DNA from: Caldilineaceae bacterium
Lineage (GTDB): Bacteria > Chloroflexota > Anaerolineae > Caldilineales > Caldilineaceae
DNA: 64,000 bases
Assembly: GCA_022827195.1 (NCBI GenBank)
Contig: JAJDTL010000004.1
Coordinates: forward strand, 124,001-188,000
Direction of reading: 5' to 3'
The notes beneath the pieces are model-generated. The model was not told where the DNA came from. It ran no database searches and saw only the letters and a list, made by a program, of their open reading frames with translations. Positions 31,829-40,385 of the stretch are shown piece after piece. Every line of letters starts with the position of its first letter. The stretch's first letter is position 1. The translations under genes and the position numbers were made by a program.

Positions 31829-32566
31829 TTACACGGCAACCGGATAGTCTTCACGCCTGAAGTAGGCCTTGTCCAGCGTCCCATTGCTCGAAGTTACTTC
31901 GCTGGTCACCCAGTGCGTTGCATAGCCGCGGCGCCACTGGTCGGACTCGTTTCGATGGGACGTATGCAGCGCCTGGCTGTGGTGGAAGACAACGCCGCCC
32001 TTCCTTACCAGCGCCAGCGACTCCTTCGCCAGGTCGATCAATTCAGGCGGCGGCACCAGGTTGTAGGGCTCTCCCGGCACCGCTTCGTGCGGCAGGATCG
32101 GCCCCTTGTGCGACCCGTCGATATAACGCAGGCAGCCGTTTTCCTCCCGTACGTCGTCCAGCGCGATCCATGCCGTGATCACGTGATCGCCGGGGTCGCA
32201 CTGGAAGTAGAAGTTGTCCTGGTGGTAGGGCTTGGCTGAGCCGAAGTGGGGCGGCTTCATGAAAACCTGGTCGCCCGACAGCAGAGGCGGCGCGCCCAGC
32301 ATCTGCTCCACCGCTTGCGTCAGCCGCCGGTCCATCACGAAGGCCTGAAATTCGGTCCGTTTGAGGAACGGCGTGTCGATCTTGCGCGGCGCGGTCTCGC
32401 CCCCGGCAGATGCGTCGACGACGTAGCTGTCCTCGGATTCCTGCATCTCACGCGTGCTCACTTCGAGCGCGATCTGGGCGATCCGGTCGGCCTCTTCCCG
32501 GCTGAAGACGCCCTCCATGACCGCCCACCCCTTCTGCCAGTAGTGATTGTATGTTTCCGACTGCAT
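31829..32566 (-). CDS. Phytanoyl-CoA dioxygenase (PhyH)-family oxygenase
   Basis: 245 residues. The iron-binding HxD is in YHQDNFYFQ, the core strands are ITAWIALDDVREENGCLRY and IDGSHKG, and the distal His is in FHHSQALHTSHRN with an Arg shortly after for 2-oxoglutarate. It is the promoter-proximal gene of the minus-strand catabolic unit. The ribosome site AGGAGG lies inside a small palindrome (32567-32580). It probably hydroxylates the imported substrate or a product; unknown which. Confidence 0.9.
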   Translation of the reverse strand: MQSETYNHYWQKGWAVMEGVFSREEADRIAQIALEVSTREMQESEDSYVVDASAGGETAPRKIDTPFLKRTEFQAFVMDRRLTQAVEQMLGAPPLLSGDQVFMKPPHFGSAKPYHQDNFYFQCDPGDHVITAWIALDDVREENGCLRYIDGSHKGPILPHEAVPGEPYNLVPPPELIDLAKESLALVRKGGVVFHHSQALHTSHRNESDQWRRGYATHWVTSEVTSSNGTLDKAYFRREDYPVAV

Positions 32567-32580
32567 TGAGGACCTCCTCA
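32567..32580 (-). promoter_or_regulatory. Palindrome enclosing the ribosome site of the 32566 PhyH gene
   Basis: Minus-strand TGAGG-AGGT-CCTCA pairs five bases around the SD and ends directly at the ATG. It may lower or tune initiation. Confidence 0.35.
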
Positions 32581-33458
32581 GCGTTCTTCGGTTCGGCTTT
32601 CAGCCTCGGTTCAGGATGTCGAACTGCATTATGCCATAAGTCCTGACATTCCCATCGATCAGCGACGAAGTGGCGTTCGTGCCACCTTGCCTGCGCAGTT
32701 CCAGCTCGCCGCGAACGCGCAGCCGTGCCGATGTCGTCGTGCTCGCGCATCCCCAACTTGCCGCCGGCGCGCCGCGGGCATGATGCGCGGCCGTTGCCAT
32801 TGCAGCTGCCTATAACTCAAAGCTCAAAACCAAAAACTGCCGTCACCGTTCGAGTTACGAGATACGACAGCCCCATTTTCAGCCGGCCACGCCAGGCCGG
32901 GGCTACTGCGAAAGTCGGCCCGGTCATCCACCCTGTTTCCTGGAGTTTCCGATCTTTGACAAGGCTTCACTGTTACAGTATTATGCCCGCTGTTTGGCAT
33001 GATAGCGGCCGGCTGCAAATGATCGCAAGCGCCTTGCCTATGGCGCTGCCGCGAGACTACAGCTACTTCAGTGAACTCTTCCCTGCGACCTTCTTGCCAT
33101 TTTCTCACTGTTCCTCAGTCCCGATTGTGCCGTCCGGCCCTGCGTTCAAAGCCGCGACCCGGCACCGAATACAGCAAACCTACGCCAATTGCATCGCAAG
33201 GTCGGCACGTTCTGCGCTACCTGATTCGCACAGTGGGCTGCACGGGCCCGCACGCCGTTCTCTTGCAGAACCGCTGGCGCATTCATCTGTTCATGCCAGT
33301 GAAATCAATCTGAAGGGGGGTGATGATAGGGGAATAGGCGAATAATCAACCCACGTTGCGGCGGCTTAACACCAAGCCTGCCAATTCACGCGACATCAGG
33401 TTCAGTTACTGTGCGCCCCGCCTCGGAGCGCACCCATTCAGCAAGGAGTGAACAAGCA
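32581..33458. other. Divergent intergenic region, 878 bp
   Basis: Separates the minus-strand PhyH operon from the plus-strand binding-protein gene. A minus-strand frame ending NVRTYGIMQFDILNRG just upstream of the PhyH gene looks like a faint gene remnant, unassigned. A good plus-strand promoter lies at 32956-32984. Nothing else is recognisable. Confidence 0.5.
32956..32984 (+). promoter_or_regulatory. Promoter candidate for the family-5 binding-protein operon
   Basis: TTGACA (32956-32961), 17-bp spacer, TATTAT (32979-32984). If used, the leader before ATG 33459 would be about 465 nt. Confidence 0.5.
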
Positions 33459-35204
33459 ATGTCGAGAAATCGATGGCAATTGATTTTGGGCCTGGTTGTG
33501 GTCCTCAGCGTCATGCTCACCGCATGTGTCGCTCCCTCCGCCCCTGCCGGCGACGGTATGGCCGCGGAAGACTCGGGCGACATGATGGACGAGGTGATGT
33601 TGCCCGATGACGCCGCAGAAGACCAGATCCTCAACGTCGTGCACGAGGGCGGCTGCGGCTCCGGCCCCTTCCCCGGCATCGACTATGGCAGCCCGTGTAA
33701 CTTCGGCCACATGTTCATGCCCCCATTCCTGGTGGACATCGACGGCAACGTAACGCCCGGTCTCTTCACCACCGACTGGGAGGTCAACGACGATTTCACC
33801 GAGTACATCTTCCACATCCAGGAAGAGGCCGTCTGGTCCGATGGCAAGTCCATCACCGCCCAGGACGCGCTCGACTGGTGGAACTACATCTTCCACTCCG
33901 ACCGCAACTCCTGGCCGCGTAACTTCGTCATGGGTGCCGTCAGAGGCATCGATGAGTTTGCCGACGGTCAGACCGAGACAATCGAGGGCCTGACGGCTCT
34001 TGACGACAAGACTCTCAAGGTCGAGCTGTGGCGCTCCGAAAGCTCCCTGCCGCAGCTTTGGGGCTTCCGCGAAGCCGCGCCCGCCCGCTTTGACCAGTAC
34101 GCCGACCTTCTGGATCGGGCTGACGAATTCGCCGACGCTCGAGAGTGGCGCGGTGCAATGGCCGAGCGCTTCTTCCAGGGTGAGAATGCCGCCGATCTGA
34201 TCGTCAGCGGCCCGTTCAAGCCGGTACATCTGTCGCCCGAGCCGGACGCCATATACCGCTTCGAGCGCAACCCCCACTGGTGGGGCGAACCCACGCTGCT
34301 CGACGGCATTGAGGCTACCACCATCCGCGATTTCCAGACCATGCTTCTCATGTTCGAGAACGAGGAGATCGATCTCGCCCTGAACCTGGCCGGTCCGCCC
34401 GCAGTGCTCCTGCGCAGCAACCAGCCCGACGTCTTCCGTGAAGTTCCCGTCTCGGCCTTCTGGGCGATGTACTTCCTTACCGAGCAGGAGCCGGTCGACG
34501 ATGTAAATCTGCGCCGCGCCCTGATGTCGGCCATCGAGTGGGAAAAGGTGGCTGAGATTGCGTGGGAAGGCGAGCAGGCCCCCAGCAATGCCGGCAGCCC
34601 CATGGCCCCGGCCTATCAGTGCTTCGACGCCAACTTCCAGCCTTATCCATTCAATCCGGAAAGAGGCAAGGAGTTCCTGGCTGAGTCCAAGTACGGGCCG
34701 ACCGGGGAGACCGTGCCCAAGATTCGCATTCTGACCGGCGGCAGCGATCCGCCCCGCATCCGCGCGGCCCAGATCATCCAGGAGATGTGGCGTGTCAATC
34801 TGGGCATCGAGGATGTCGAGATCAAGAACGCCGAGTCCGAGTTCGTTGACGGCGAGGGCCTGGTAGCGATTCAGGTATCCAGCGGCGGCTCCTTCCTGCC
34901 TCGACCTCCCTACCTGCTGGAAGCGATTGCCCACACACGCGGCGGCGCCTACCAGTCGTGGACCAAGCACACCGAAGAGGGCTGGGACGAGGAGATCGAT
35001 GCGCTTCTCTCAATGGACCCGGGCAGCGCCGACTACTGCGAGCGCTCGCTTGCCATGCTGGAGAAGTTCACCGACGCTGCTCTTATTATCCCGACCGGCT
35101 ACATCCGCGGTTGGTATCAGGTTCAGCCCTGGGTCGGCGGTTACGGCCAGAGCCGCATCAGCTTCTGGCATACCATGACCGAGACCTACCGCAAGGAGCG
35201 CTAA
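33459..35204 (+). CDS. Family-5 (Dpp/Opp-type) ABC substrate-binding lipoprotein
   Basis: 581 residues from ATG 33459, with AAGGAG 11 nt upstream; the earlier in-frame start is not protein-like. Lipobox MLTACV follows a hydrophobic signal, then an acidic tether. The SBP_bac_5 fold is evident: VWSDGKSITAQDALDWWNYI (entry loop), YRFERNPHWWGEPTLLDGIE and VNLRRALMSAIEWEKVAEIA. Such receptors bind peptides, nickel or oligosaccharides. The neighbouring Gfo/Idh and glycosidase-like genes favour a sugar-derived ligand (inference). Two permeases follow after a strong stem-loop. Confidence 0.93.
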   Translation: MSRNRWQLILGLVVVLSVMLTACVAPSAPAGDGMAAEDSGDMMDEVMLPDDAAEDQILNVVHEGGCGSGPFPGIDYGSPCNFGHMFMPPFLVDIDGNVTPGLFTTDWEVNDDFTEYIFHIQEEAVWSDGKSITAQDALDWWNYIFHSDRNSWPRNFVMGAVRGIDEFADGQTETIEGLTALDDKTLKVELWRSESSLPQLWGFREAAPARFDQYADLLDRADEFADAREWRGAMAERFFQGENAADLIVSGPFKPVHLSPEPDAIYRFERNPHWWGEPTLLDGIEATTIRDFQTMLLMFENEEIDLALNLAGPPAVLLRSNQPDVFREVPVSAFWAMYFLTEQEPVDDVNLRRALMSAIEWEKVAEIAWEGEQAPSNAGSPMAPAYQCFDANFQPYPFNPERGKEFLAESKYGPTGETVPKIRILTGGSDPPRIRAAQIIQEMWRVNLGIEDVEIKNAESEFVDGEGLVAIQVSSGGSFLPRPPYLLEAIAHTRGGAYQSWTKHTEEGWDEEIDALLSMDPGSADYCERSLAMLEKFTDAALIIPTGYIRGWYQVQPWVGGYGQSRISFWHTMTETYRKER

Positions 35205-35511
35205 GGTCAACTTCAGTGCGGTTTCTGGCGCCTGCTCGGCCAACGGTCGAATGAGGTCCTTCGGGCCGCCCGCTGGTCGCACTCTTGCGGCTGCTTTGCG
35301 TAAGAGTCAGAATTCCAGAGGGGGGGTCTCGGCGCTGGGCTTCCCTTCCCCTGCAGAAGCAAAAAGAGCAGGCGGTGCGCCCTCCGAACGTATCCGTGGG
35401 CGCACCGCCTTCCATCCTCTTCCAAATGTCCCCGCTGTTCGGCTTGGGGGAGCTCCTCCCGGCAGCGGGCCAGCGAAGACCCGAGATGACGGAAGCAAAT
35501 AGGACAGAACC
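35205..35511. other. 307-bp spacer between binding protein and permease
   Basis: No gene. It carries the stem-loop at 35370-35410. The rest is unremarkable GC-rich sequence. Confidence 0.6.
35370..35410 (+). promoter_or_regulatory. Perfect 13-bp stem-loop after the binding-protein gene
   Basis: Arms 35370-35382 and 35398-35410 are exact complements with a 15-nt loop; a pyrimidine-rich tail follows without a clear U-run. It probably stabilises or attenuates, giving more binding protein than permease, as in many ABC operons. Confidence 0.55.
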
Positions 35512-36459
35512 GTGACGCGCTACATTTCGATGCGGCTGCTGGTCATCATTCCGACCTTGTTCGCGACGCTGATGATCGTCTTCCTGCTCGGCTACCTGGG
35601 GCCCATTGATCCCGTCACGATTCTTCGCTCTCAATGGGCAGCGCAGGGCATCTATCTCAACCAGGAGGAGCTGGCCGATCTTCGCCACCAGTACGGTCTG
35701 GACCGGCCCTTTTGGGACCAATTCGGCACCTACATGGGCAATTTGATGCAGGGCAAATTCGGCTATTCCTTCGCCGATGCAGCCCCGATCTGGCCGCGTA
35801 TTGAACGCGCGCTCCCTGTCTCCGGTCAGCTTGCCTTGGGCGTCCTCTTCATCATGTTCTTTATCGGCATCCCCTTGGGCATGATCGCGGCCCGCTTCCA
35901 CAATACCTGGCTGGACTATTCGATTGTCAGCACCACACTCTTCTTCTGGTCGATTCCAACCTATGTGCTTGTGCCTGTCGTGCTCATCATTGCCGTCCTC
36001 TGGCTTGACGTGATGAACGTGCCCCGCGGCTGGAAAGGGATGGGGCATCCCTCCTACTACATCGCCTGTGCGATCATATCTACTCGTTCGCTCGTAAACG
36101 TGATTCGCCAGACGCGCGGCGGCATTCTTGAAGTGATGCAGAATGACTACGTCAGGACCGCAAGAGCAAAGGGCCTGACCGAAGTCAAGGTGATGGTCCG
36201 CCACGTGGCCCGCAATGCACTGATTCCCGTCGTAACATCTCTCGGCCTACTCGTCGACGACTTCATGTGGGGCGCGGTCTTTCTCGAGCTGGCATTCAAC
36301 TTGCCGGGACTCGGCCGCCTCTTTCAGCAGGGCCTCGCCGGCCGCGACTTCAACATGATCAACGGTGTCGTGCTATTCACCGCCGGACTGACCATGGCGA
36401 TCAATCTCATCGTCGACCTGATCTACCCCTTGCTCGACCCACGCGTCGCCTACGATTAG
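35512..36459 (+). CDS. ABC transporter permease, DppB type
   Basis: 315 residues with a GTG start at 35512. It shows MTRYISMRLLVIIPTLFATL (first helix), the LRHQYGLDRPFWDQF loop and DYVRTARAKGLTEVKVMVRH (EAA motif) typical of DppB/OppB. Six membrane segments. Works with the DppC-type gene 91 bp downstream; no ATPase gene accompanies them. Confidence 0.93.
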   Translation: MTRYISMRLLVIIPTLFATLMIVFLLGYLGPIDPVTILRSQWAAQGIYLNQEELADLRHQYGLDRPFWDQFGTYMGNLMQGKFGYSFADAAPIWPRIERALPVSGQLALGVLFIMFFIGIPLGMIAARFHNTWLDYSIVSTTLFFWSIPTYVLVPVVLIIAVLWLDVMNVPRGWKGMGHPSYYIACAIISTRSLVNVIRQTRGGILEVMQNDYVRTARAKGLTEVKVMVRHVARNALIPVVTSLGLLVDDFMWGAVFLELAFNLPGLGRLFQQGLAGRDFNMINGVVLFTAGLTMAINLIVDLIYPLLDPRVAYD

Positions 36460-36550
36460 GTTGACCGCAGGCCTGTAAGGACCGCCAGTACGTTCACTTC
36501 TGACTGCGCCAAAGGATATTCCGGTTGCGCAGAGTTTACGGGACGCCAGA

Positions 36551-37534
36551 ATGGCTCAAGAGGACGCGAGCAGCACAGCCAGCCTGCAGTTTGAACTGGA
36601 AGCGCAGAATCTGAAGACACGCGGGCTCTGGACCGACGCCTTCAAGCGCATGATCCGGAACCGCCTTTCGATGGTCGGTCTCTTCATCTTTCTGCTGCTC
36701 TTCATCACCGCCATTTTTGGCCCCAATCTTGCCCCTTACCCCTATATGCTCCAGAACCTGGACCGGGTTGCCGAGGGGCCCAGCGTTGACTACCTGCTGG
36801 GCACCGACGATCTCGGTCGCGACATGCTCAGCCGTATCCTGTGGGGCGCGCGCACCGCCGGAATCGTCGCCATCATCTCCACATCCTTCAGCCTGATTCT
36901 GGGCATCGTTCTGGGGGGGCTGGCCGCCTACATGGGGAGTTGGACCGACTGGATCATCAGTCGTGCCGTCGATGTAACAATGTCGATTCCACAGCTCCTC
37001 TTCGCCTCGCTGATGGCTGCAACCTTCCGCAAACCGGTCGCAGACTGGGTCGACGCGATGTACGCCAGGACCGGGCTGGGGTTTTTCTCCACACCCACCT
37101 ATGTCGACTTGATCGTTGTTTTTGGCGCACTTGCACTGATCCAGTGGCCGGCTTATGCTCGGCTGATCAGGGGGCAGATCCTTTCGCTGCGCGAAAAGGA
37201 GTTTGTCGAGGCCGCACGCGCCGTCGGCGTCGGCCAGTTCAAGATCCTGCTCAAACATCTGATTCCCAACGCGCTCGGTCCGCTGATCGTATTGGTCACC
37301 TTCGGTTTCGGCGGCGCCATCGTGGCCGAGTCCGGACTCAGTTTTCTGGGCGTCGGTGTGCAGCCGCCGCAGGCCAGCTGGGGCGCCATGATCCAGGACA
37401 ACCAGTTGAGCTGGCGCTACCGGCCCTGGTTGGTAGCGGTGCCCGGCCTCACCATTGCCATCGTCTCTGTGGGCATCAACTTTCTTGGCGACGGCCTTAA
37501 CGATGCCCTGAATCCGCGCCAGGCCGATACCTAG
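36551..37534 (+). CDS. ABC transporter permease, DppC type
   Basis: 327 residues. The N-terminal oligopeptide-permease C domain is SLWTDAFKRMIRNRLSM-like (read from KTRGLWTDAFKRMIRN), followed by LLGTDDLGRDMLSRILWGAR, the hallmark of the second permease, and the EAA loop EFVEAARAVGVGQFKILLKH. Six helices. The DppD/DppF-type ATPases are absent from the window, so the transporter must borrow ATPases encoded elsewhere. Confidence 0.93.
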   Translation: MAQEDASSTASLQFELEAQNLKTRGLWTDAFKRMIRNRLSMVGLFIFLLLFITAIFGPNLAPYPYMLQNLDRVAEGPSVDYLLGTDDLGRDMLSRILWGARTAGIVAIISTSFSLILGIVLGGLAAYMGSWTDWIISRAVDVTMSIPQLLFASLMAATFRKPVADWVDAMYARTGLGFFSTPTYVDLIVVFGALALIQWPAYARLIRGQILSLREKEFVEAARAVGVGQFKILLKHLIPNALGPLIVLVTFGFGGAIVAESGLSFLGVGVQPPQASWGAMIQDNQLSWRYRPWLVAVPGLTIAIVSVGINFLGDGLNDALNPRQADT

Positions 37535-37611
37535 TCCCACCGAAAGCTTTGTCAATCCGTCCGTTTTTAGTCCAGTCCCGACAACCACCTTTGAGACGCA
37601 GGAAGCCACCC

Positions 37612-38082
37612 ATGTACGATTGGACTGTGCTCAACCAGACCGTTAGCGCCGCGCTGGCCGCGTCCCGCGTCGGTACGCCCGTCTTCGTACGTTGGACAGC
37701 ATCCGTCGCACACACCGAAGATGAGCTCAAGCCGCTTCTCTTCGAGATGAGCGACTACAGCGCTCTCTGGCTCGCCTCCAACCCGCGAAAGCTGTACGCC
37801 GCCGGCGCCGATTCCCGCGGGCACCTCTCGCTAGCCCTCGACTATCTCAACGGCAGCTCCGCCCTGCTTGCCATCGCGCTGGCGCATGGCCGTCCCGAAC
37901 TCGACCTCGCAATCTACGGCTCGGACGGCGCCATCTACCACAGCGGCGCTCGGGCTCTTCCCCGGCTGAGTTCCACCGCCGGCCTCTCAGTCCCGACCGT
38001 CGCGCCCATGCTGCTGGCTGCCCTGGAAGAATCGCTTGCCGCCAACCAACCCGTCTCCCTGTCCGAGAATGGAGGCCGATGA
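37612..38082 (+). CDS. Hypothetical protein coupled to a Gfo/Idh oxidoreductase
   Basis: 156 residues from ATG 37612; the frame is open 63 nt further but that part looks untranslated. The N-terminus MYDWTVLNQTVSAALAASRV is followed by ASVAHTEDELKPLLFEMSDY and an alanine/leucine-rich C-terminus (MLLAALEESLAANQPVSL). I do not recognise it. It overlaps the next ATG by 4 nt, so it is translated together with the Gfo/Idh enzyme and may be its small partner subunit or a substrate-specificity factor. No signal peptide or membrane segment. Confidence 0.6.
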   Translation: MYDWTVLNQTVSAALAASRVGTPVFVRWTASVAHTEDELKPLLFEMSDYSALWLASNPRKLYAAGADSRGHLSLALDYLNGSSALLAIALAHGRPELDLAIYGSDGAIYHSGARALPRLSSTAGLSVPTVAPMLLAALEESLAANQPVSLSENGGR

Positions 38083-39242
38083 TGACCGCTCAGCAATTTG
38101 GCGTCCTTTTAGTCTCGGGCAGGCTGACCCACCAGGAAGGTTACGCACTGGAACTCCGCGACGATCCCCGTTGCACTATCGTTGGCCTCACTGACGAAAT
38201 AGGTGTCGACCCCGAACGCGCGCAGCTCAACCGCCATTTCGCCAACGACATGGAAATCCCCTACTGGCCCGACCTGGAAGAGGCCCTGGCCAGGGAAGAT
38301 GTCCAGATCGTCTCGATCTGCGCCGAACCGGAACGCCGCGGCCGCATCGCAGCCCGCTGCGCCGACGCCGGCAAGCACATCTACGTCGACAAGCCGATGA
38401 CCCCCTATCTCGCGGCCGCAGACGCCGTCGTCGCCGCGGTCGAACGCGCCGGGGTCCGCAGCCAGATGTTCAGCTCGAACCATCAGGACTGGGTGCAGGA
38501 GGCAATCCAGTTTGTCGAGTCGGGAGAGTTGGGCGAGCTCGTTGCCATTCACGTCGACAATCTTTTTGCCAAGGGACCGGGCGGAAGCGCGACGCTGGGC
38601 AGGCCGCGCCGGGCCGTCTACCCGCCCATAATCTCAAATTTCGTTGACACCAAGGCCGAACTGTACGCGATGGGGGTTTATGCGATTGGGCTGGTCGGCC
38701 TGATTTCCGGTCGCGCGGTCGAGACGGTCTACGGCAGCACGGGCAACTATTTCTTCGCTGCCCACCAGGGCCGCAACGTCGAGGACTTTGGCTTTCTCTC
38801 CATGACGTTGGAGGGCGGCGCGACGGCGACGATTACCGGGGGACGGATGGGCTGGACGAGTCACCCCGCCGGCGGCACCAACCAGATCTACCTGGTTGGG
38901 ACGCGCGGCTCGCTGCTCGTCGACGCCAACCGGCCGCGGCTGGAAGTGTACAATTCCAGTCCACCCTGGACGCCGCCGCCGGTAAACCCGCGCGATCCGA
39001 TGGGCTTTTGGCGGACCGCGCAGGAGGAGGTCAACGCCCAGCCCAAGCGCACGCACGCCCCATTTTCCAATATGCTGGACAGCCGGTCAGACGCAAGCCA
39101 CTTCATCGACTGCATCGTCGAGGGGCGAGAGAGCGGGATGAACGCGCGCGCGGCCGCCAAGCTGACCGAGATTCTGCTGGCGGGCTATTTGTCGGCCGCC
39201 GAGGGACGCGTCGTGCAGCTGCCGCTGCCGCGCGCCGGCTGA
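38079..39242 (+). CDS. Gfo/Idh/MocA-family oxidoreductase (copy 2)
   Basis: 387 residues from ATG 38079 in an ATGATG overlap with the previous stop. Unusually, the N-terminus FGVLLVSGRLTHQEGYALEL lacks the usual G-x-G-x-x-G loop and has VSGR in its place. ICAEPERRGRIAARCADAGK, the catalytic motif DKPMTPY and the C-terminal domain (YAIGLVGLISGRAVETVYG) are intact. The altered phosphate loop may mean weak or altered cofactor binding. Likely part of a sugar-derivative pathway with the Ldh2-type enzyme that follows. Confidence 0.82.
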   Translation: MMTAQQFGVLLVSGRLTHQEGYALELRDDPRCTIVGLTDEIGVDPERAQLNRHFANDMEIPYWPDLEEALAREDVQIVSICAEPERRGRIAARCADAGKHIYVDKPMTPYLAAADAVVAAVERAGVRSQMFSSNHQDWVQEAIQFVESGELGELVAIHVDNLFAKGPGGSATLGRPRRAVYPPIISNFVDTKAELYAMGVYAIGLVGLISGRAVETVYGSTGNYFFAAHQGRNVEDFGFLSMTLEGGATATITGGRMGWTSHPAGGTNQIYLVGTRGSLLVDANRPRLEVYNSSPPWTPPPVNPRDPMGFWRTAQEEVNAQPKRTHAPFSNMLDSRSDASHFIDCIVEGRESGMNARAAAKLTEILLAGYLSAAEGRVVQLPLPRAG

Positions 39243-39331
39243 CAGGGCCGCACGAGCAAACTTACATCGACTTCAAGGAAACCGTGAGAATCCAGGATGA
39301 GAGAGAGAAGCGCCAATAAGAGGGGCCGCCG

Positions 39332-40381
39332 ATGACACAGTCGAATCGCCATTCAGCCAGCTATCTCCGCAGGATCAGCCGCAACCTCTTCGCGGCTGCC
39401 GGAACGCCCGAAGACATCGCCGCGACAGTCGCCGACATTCTCGTGAACGCCAACCTCGCCGGCCACGATTCCCACGGCGTGCAGTTCGTCCCCATGTATC
39501 TCGATCGAATCGAAGCCGGCGAGCTCAAGCCGGCGGCCCGGCCGGAAATCGTGCGCGAGACATCGACAACGGTCCACGTGGACGGGCACTACGGATTCGG
39601 CCACAATATGAGCCGCCAGGCCATGGATTGGGCGATCGAGCGGGCCAGACGCACCGCCGTTTGCTGCGTAACTTTTGAGAATTCGACGCACATCGGCCGC
39701 CTGGGAGAATATGCAGAGCAGGCCGCCAGGGCCGGCTGCGTCACAGTCATCACCTTGGGTTGGGCTTCAGACGGCCCTTCGCAGGTCGTTCCCTTCGGCG
39801 GCGCGCGCGGCTGCCTCGGGACCAATCCTATGGCTGTCGGTATTCCGACCGGAGACGACGCCCCCTTCGTCATAGACTTTGCCACCAGCGTGATCGCCGG
39901 CGGCAAGATCCTCGTCGCCCGCGATAAGGGCGTTGACCTACCCCCCGGCGCCGTCGTCGACAAGGACGGGCGGCCTTCTACCGATCCGGGCGTCTACTTT
40001 GACGGCGGCTCGCTATTGCCCTTCGGCGGCCACAAGGGCTATGCGCTCTCGCTATACTTCAGCCTCATGGGCGGGCTGGCCGGCGGCTTTGCCGGCGAGC
40101 ATTCCGCCATGTCGGGCCTCTTCATGCAGGTCTACGACGTGGCCGGGTTTTCGCCCCTCGATGAGTATCAGCGCCAGGTTCGCATCGTGTTGGATGCCAT
40201 CAAAGCGACGCCGCCGGCGCCGGGATTTGACGAAGTCCTCGTCCCGGGCGACTTCGAGCATCGCTCGCGGCAGCAGCGCCTGGCCGAAGGAATCGAAGTG
40301 CCGGCGGAGACCTATGGCAAGATCGAAGTTTGGGCAAAGAAACTGGACATTTCGCTCGACAGGGAAGCAGGAGAGGAGTAG
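39332..40381 (+). CDS. Malate/L-lactate dehydrogenase (Ldh2)-type oxidoreductase
   Basis: 349 residues. The Ldh_2 family has its own NAD(P) fold unlike Rossmann LDHs. Diagnostic parts are ANLAGHDSHGVQFVPMYLDR (with the catalytic His in DSHG), ENSTHIGRLGEYAEQAARAG, GTNPMAVGIP, FVIDFATSVIAGGK and LPFGGHKGYALSLYF. Members reduce 2-oxo acids such as 2,3-diketogulonate, ureidoglycolate precursors or sulfolactate-type acids. In this context a 2-keto sugar acid is plausible (inference). It ends 4 nt before the next Gfo/Idh gene. Confidence 0.92.
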   Translation: MTQSNRHSASYLRRISRNLFAAAGTPEDIAATVADILVNANLAGHDSHGVQFVPMYLDRIEAGELKPAARPEIVRETSTTVHVDGHYGFGHNMSRQAMDWAIERARRTAVCCVTFENSTHIGRLGEYAEQAARAGCVTVITLGWASDGPSQVVPFGGARGCLGTNPMAVGIPTGDDAPFVIDFATSVIAGGKILVARDKGVDLPPGAVVDKDGRPSTDPGVYFDGGSLLPFGGHKGYALSLYFSLMGGLAGGFAGEHSAMSGLFMQVYDVAGFSPLDEYQRQVRIVLDAIKATPPAPGFDEVLVPGDFEHRSRQQRLAEGIEVPAETYGKIEVWAKKLDISLDREAGEE

Positions 40382-40385
40382 AGAT

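Noticed and set aside
33438..34970. Antisense frame opposite the family-5 binding protein
   Set aside because: Antisense shadow of a gene with a lipobox and SBP fold.
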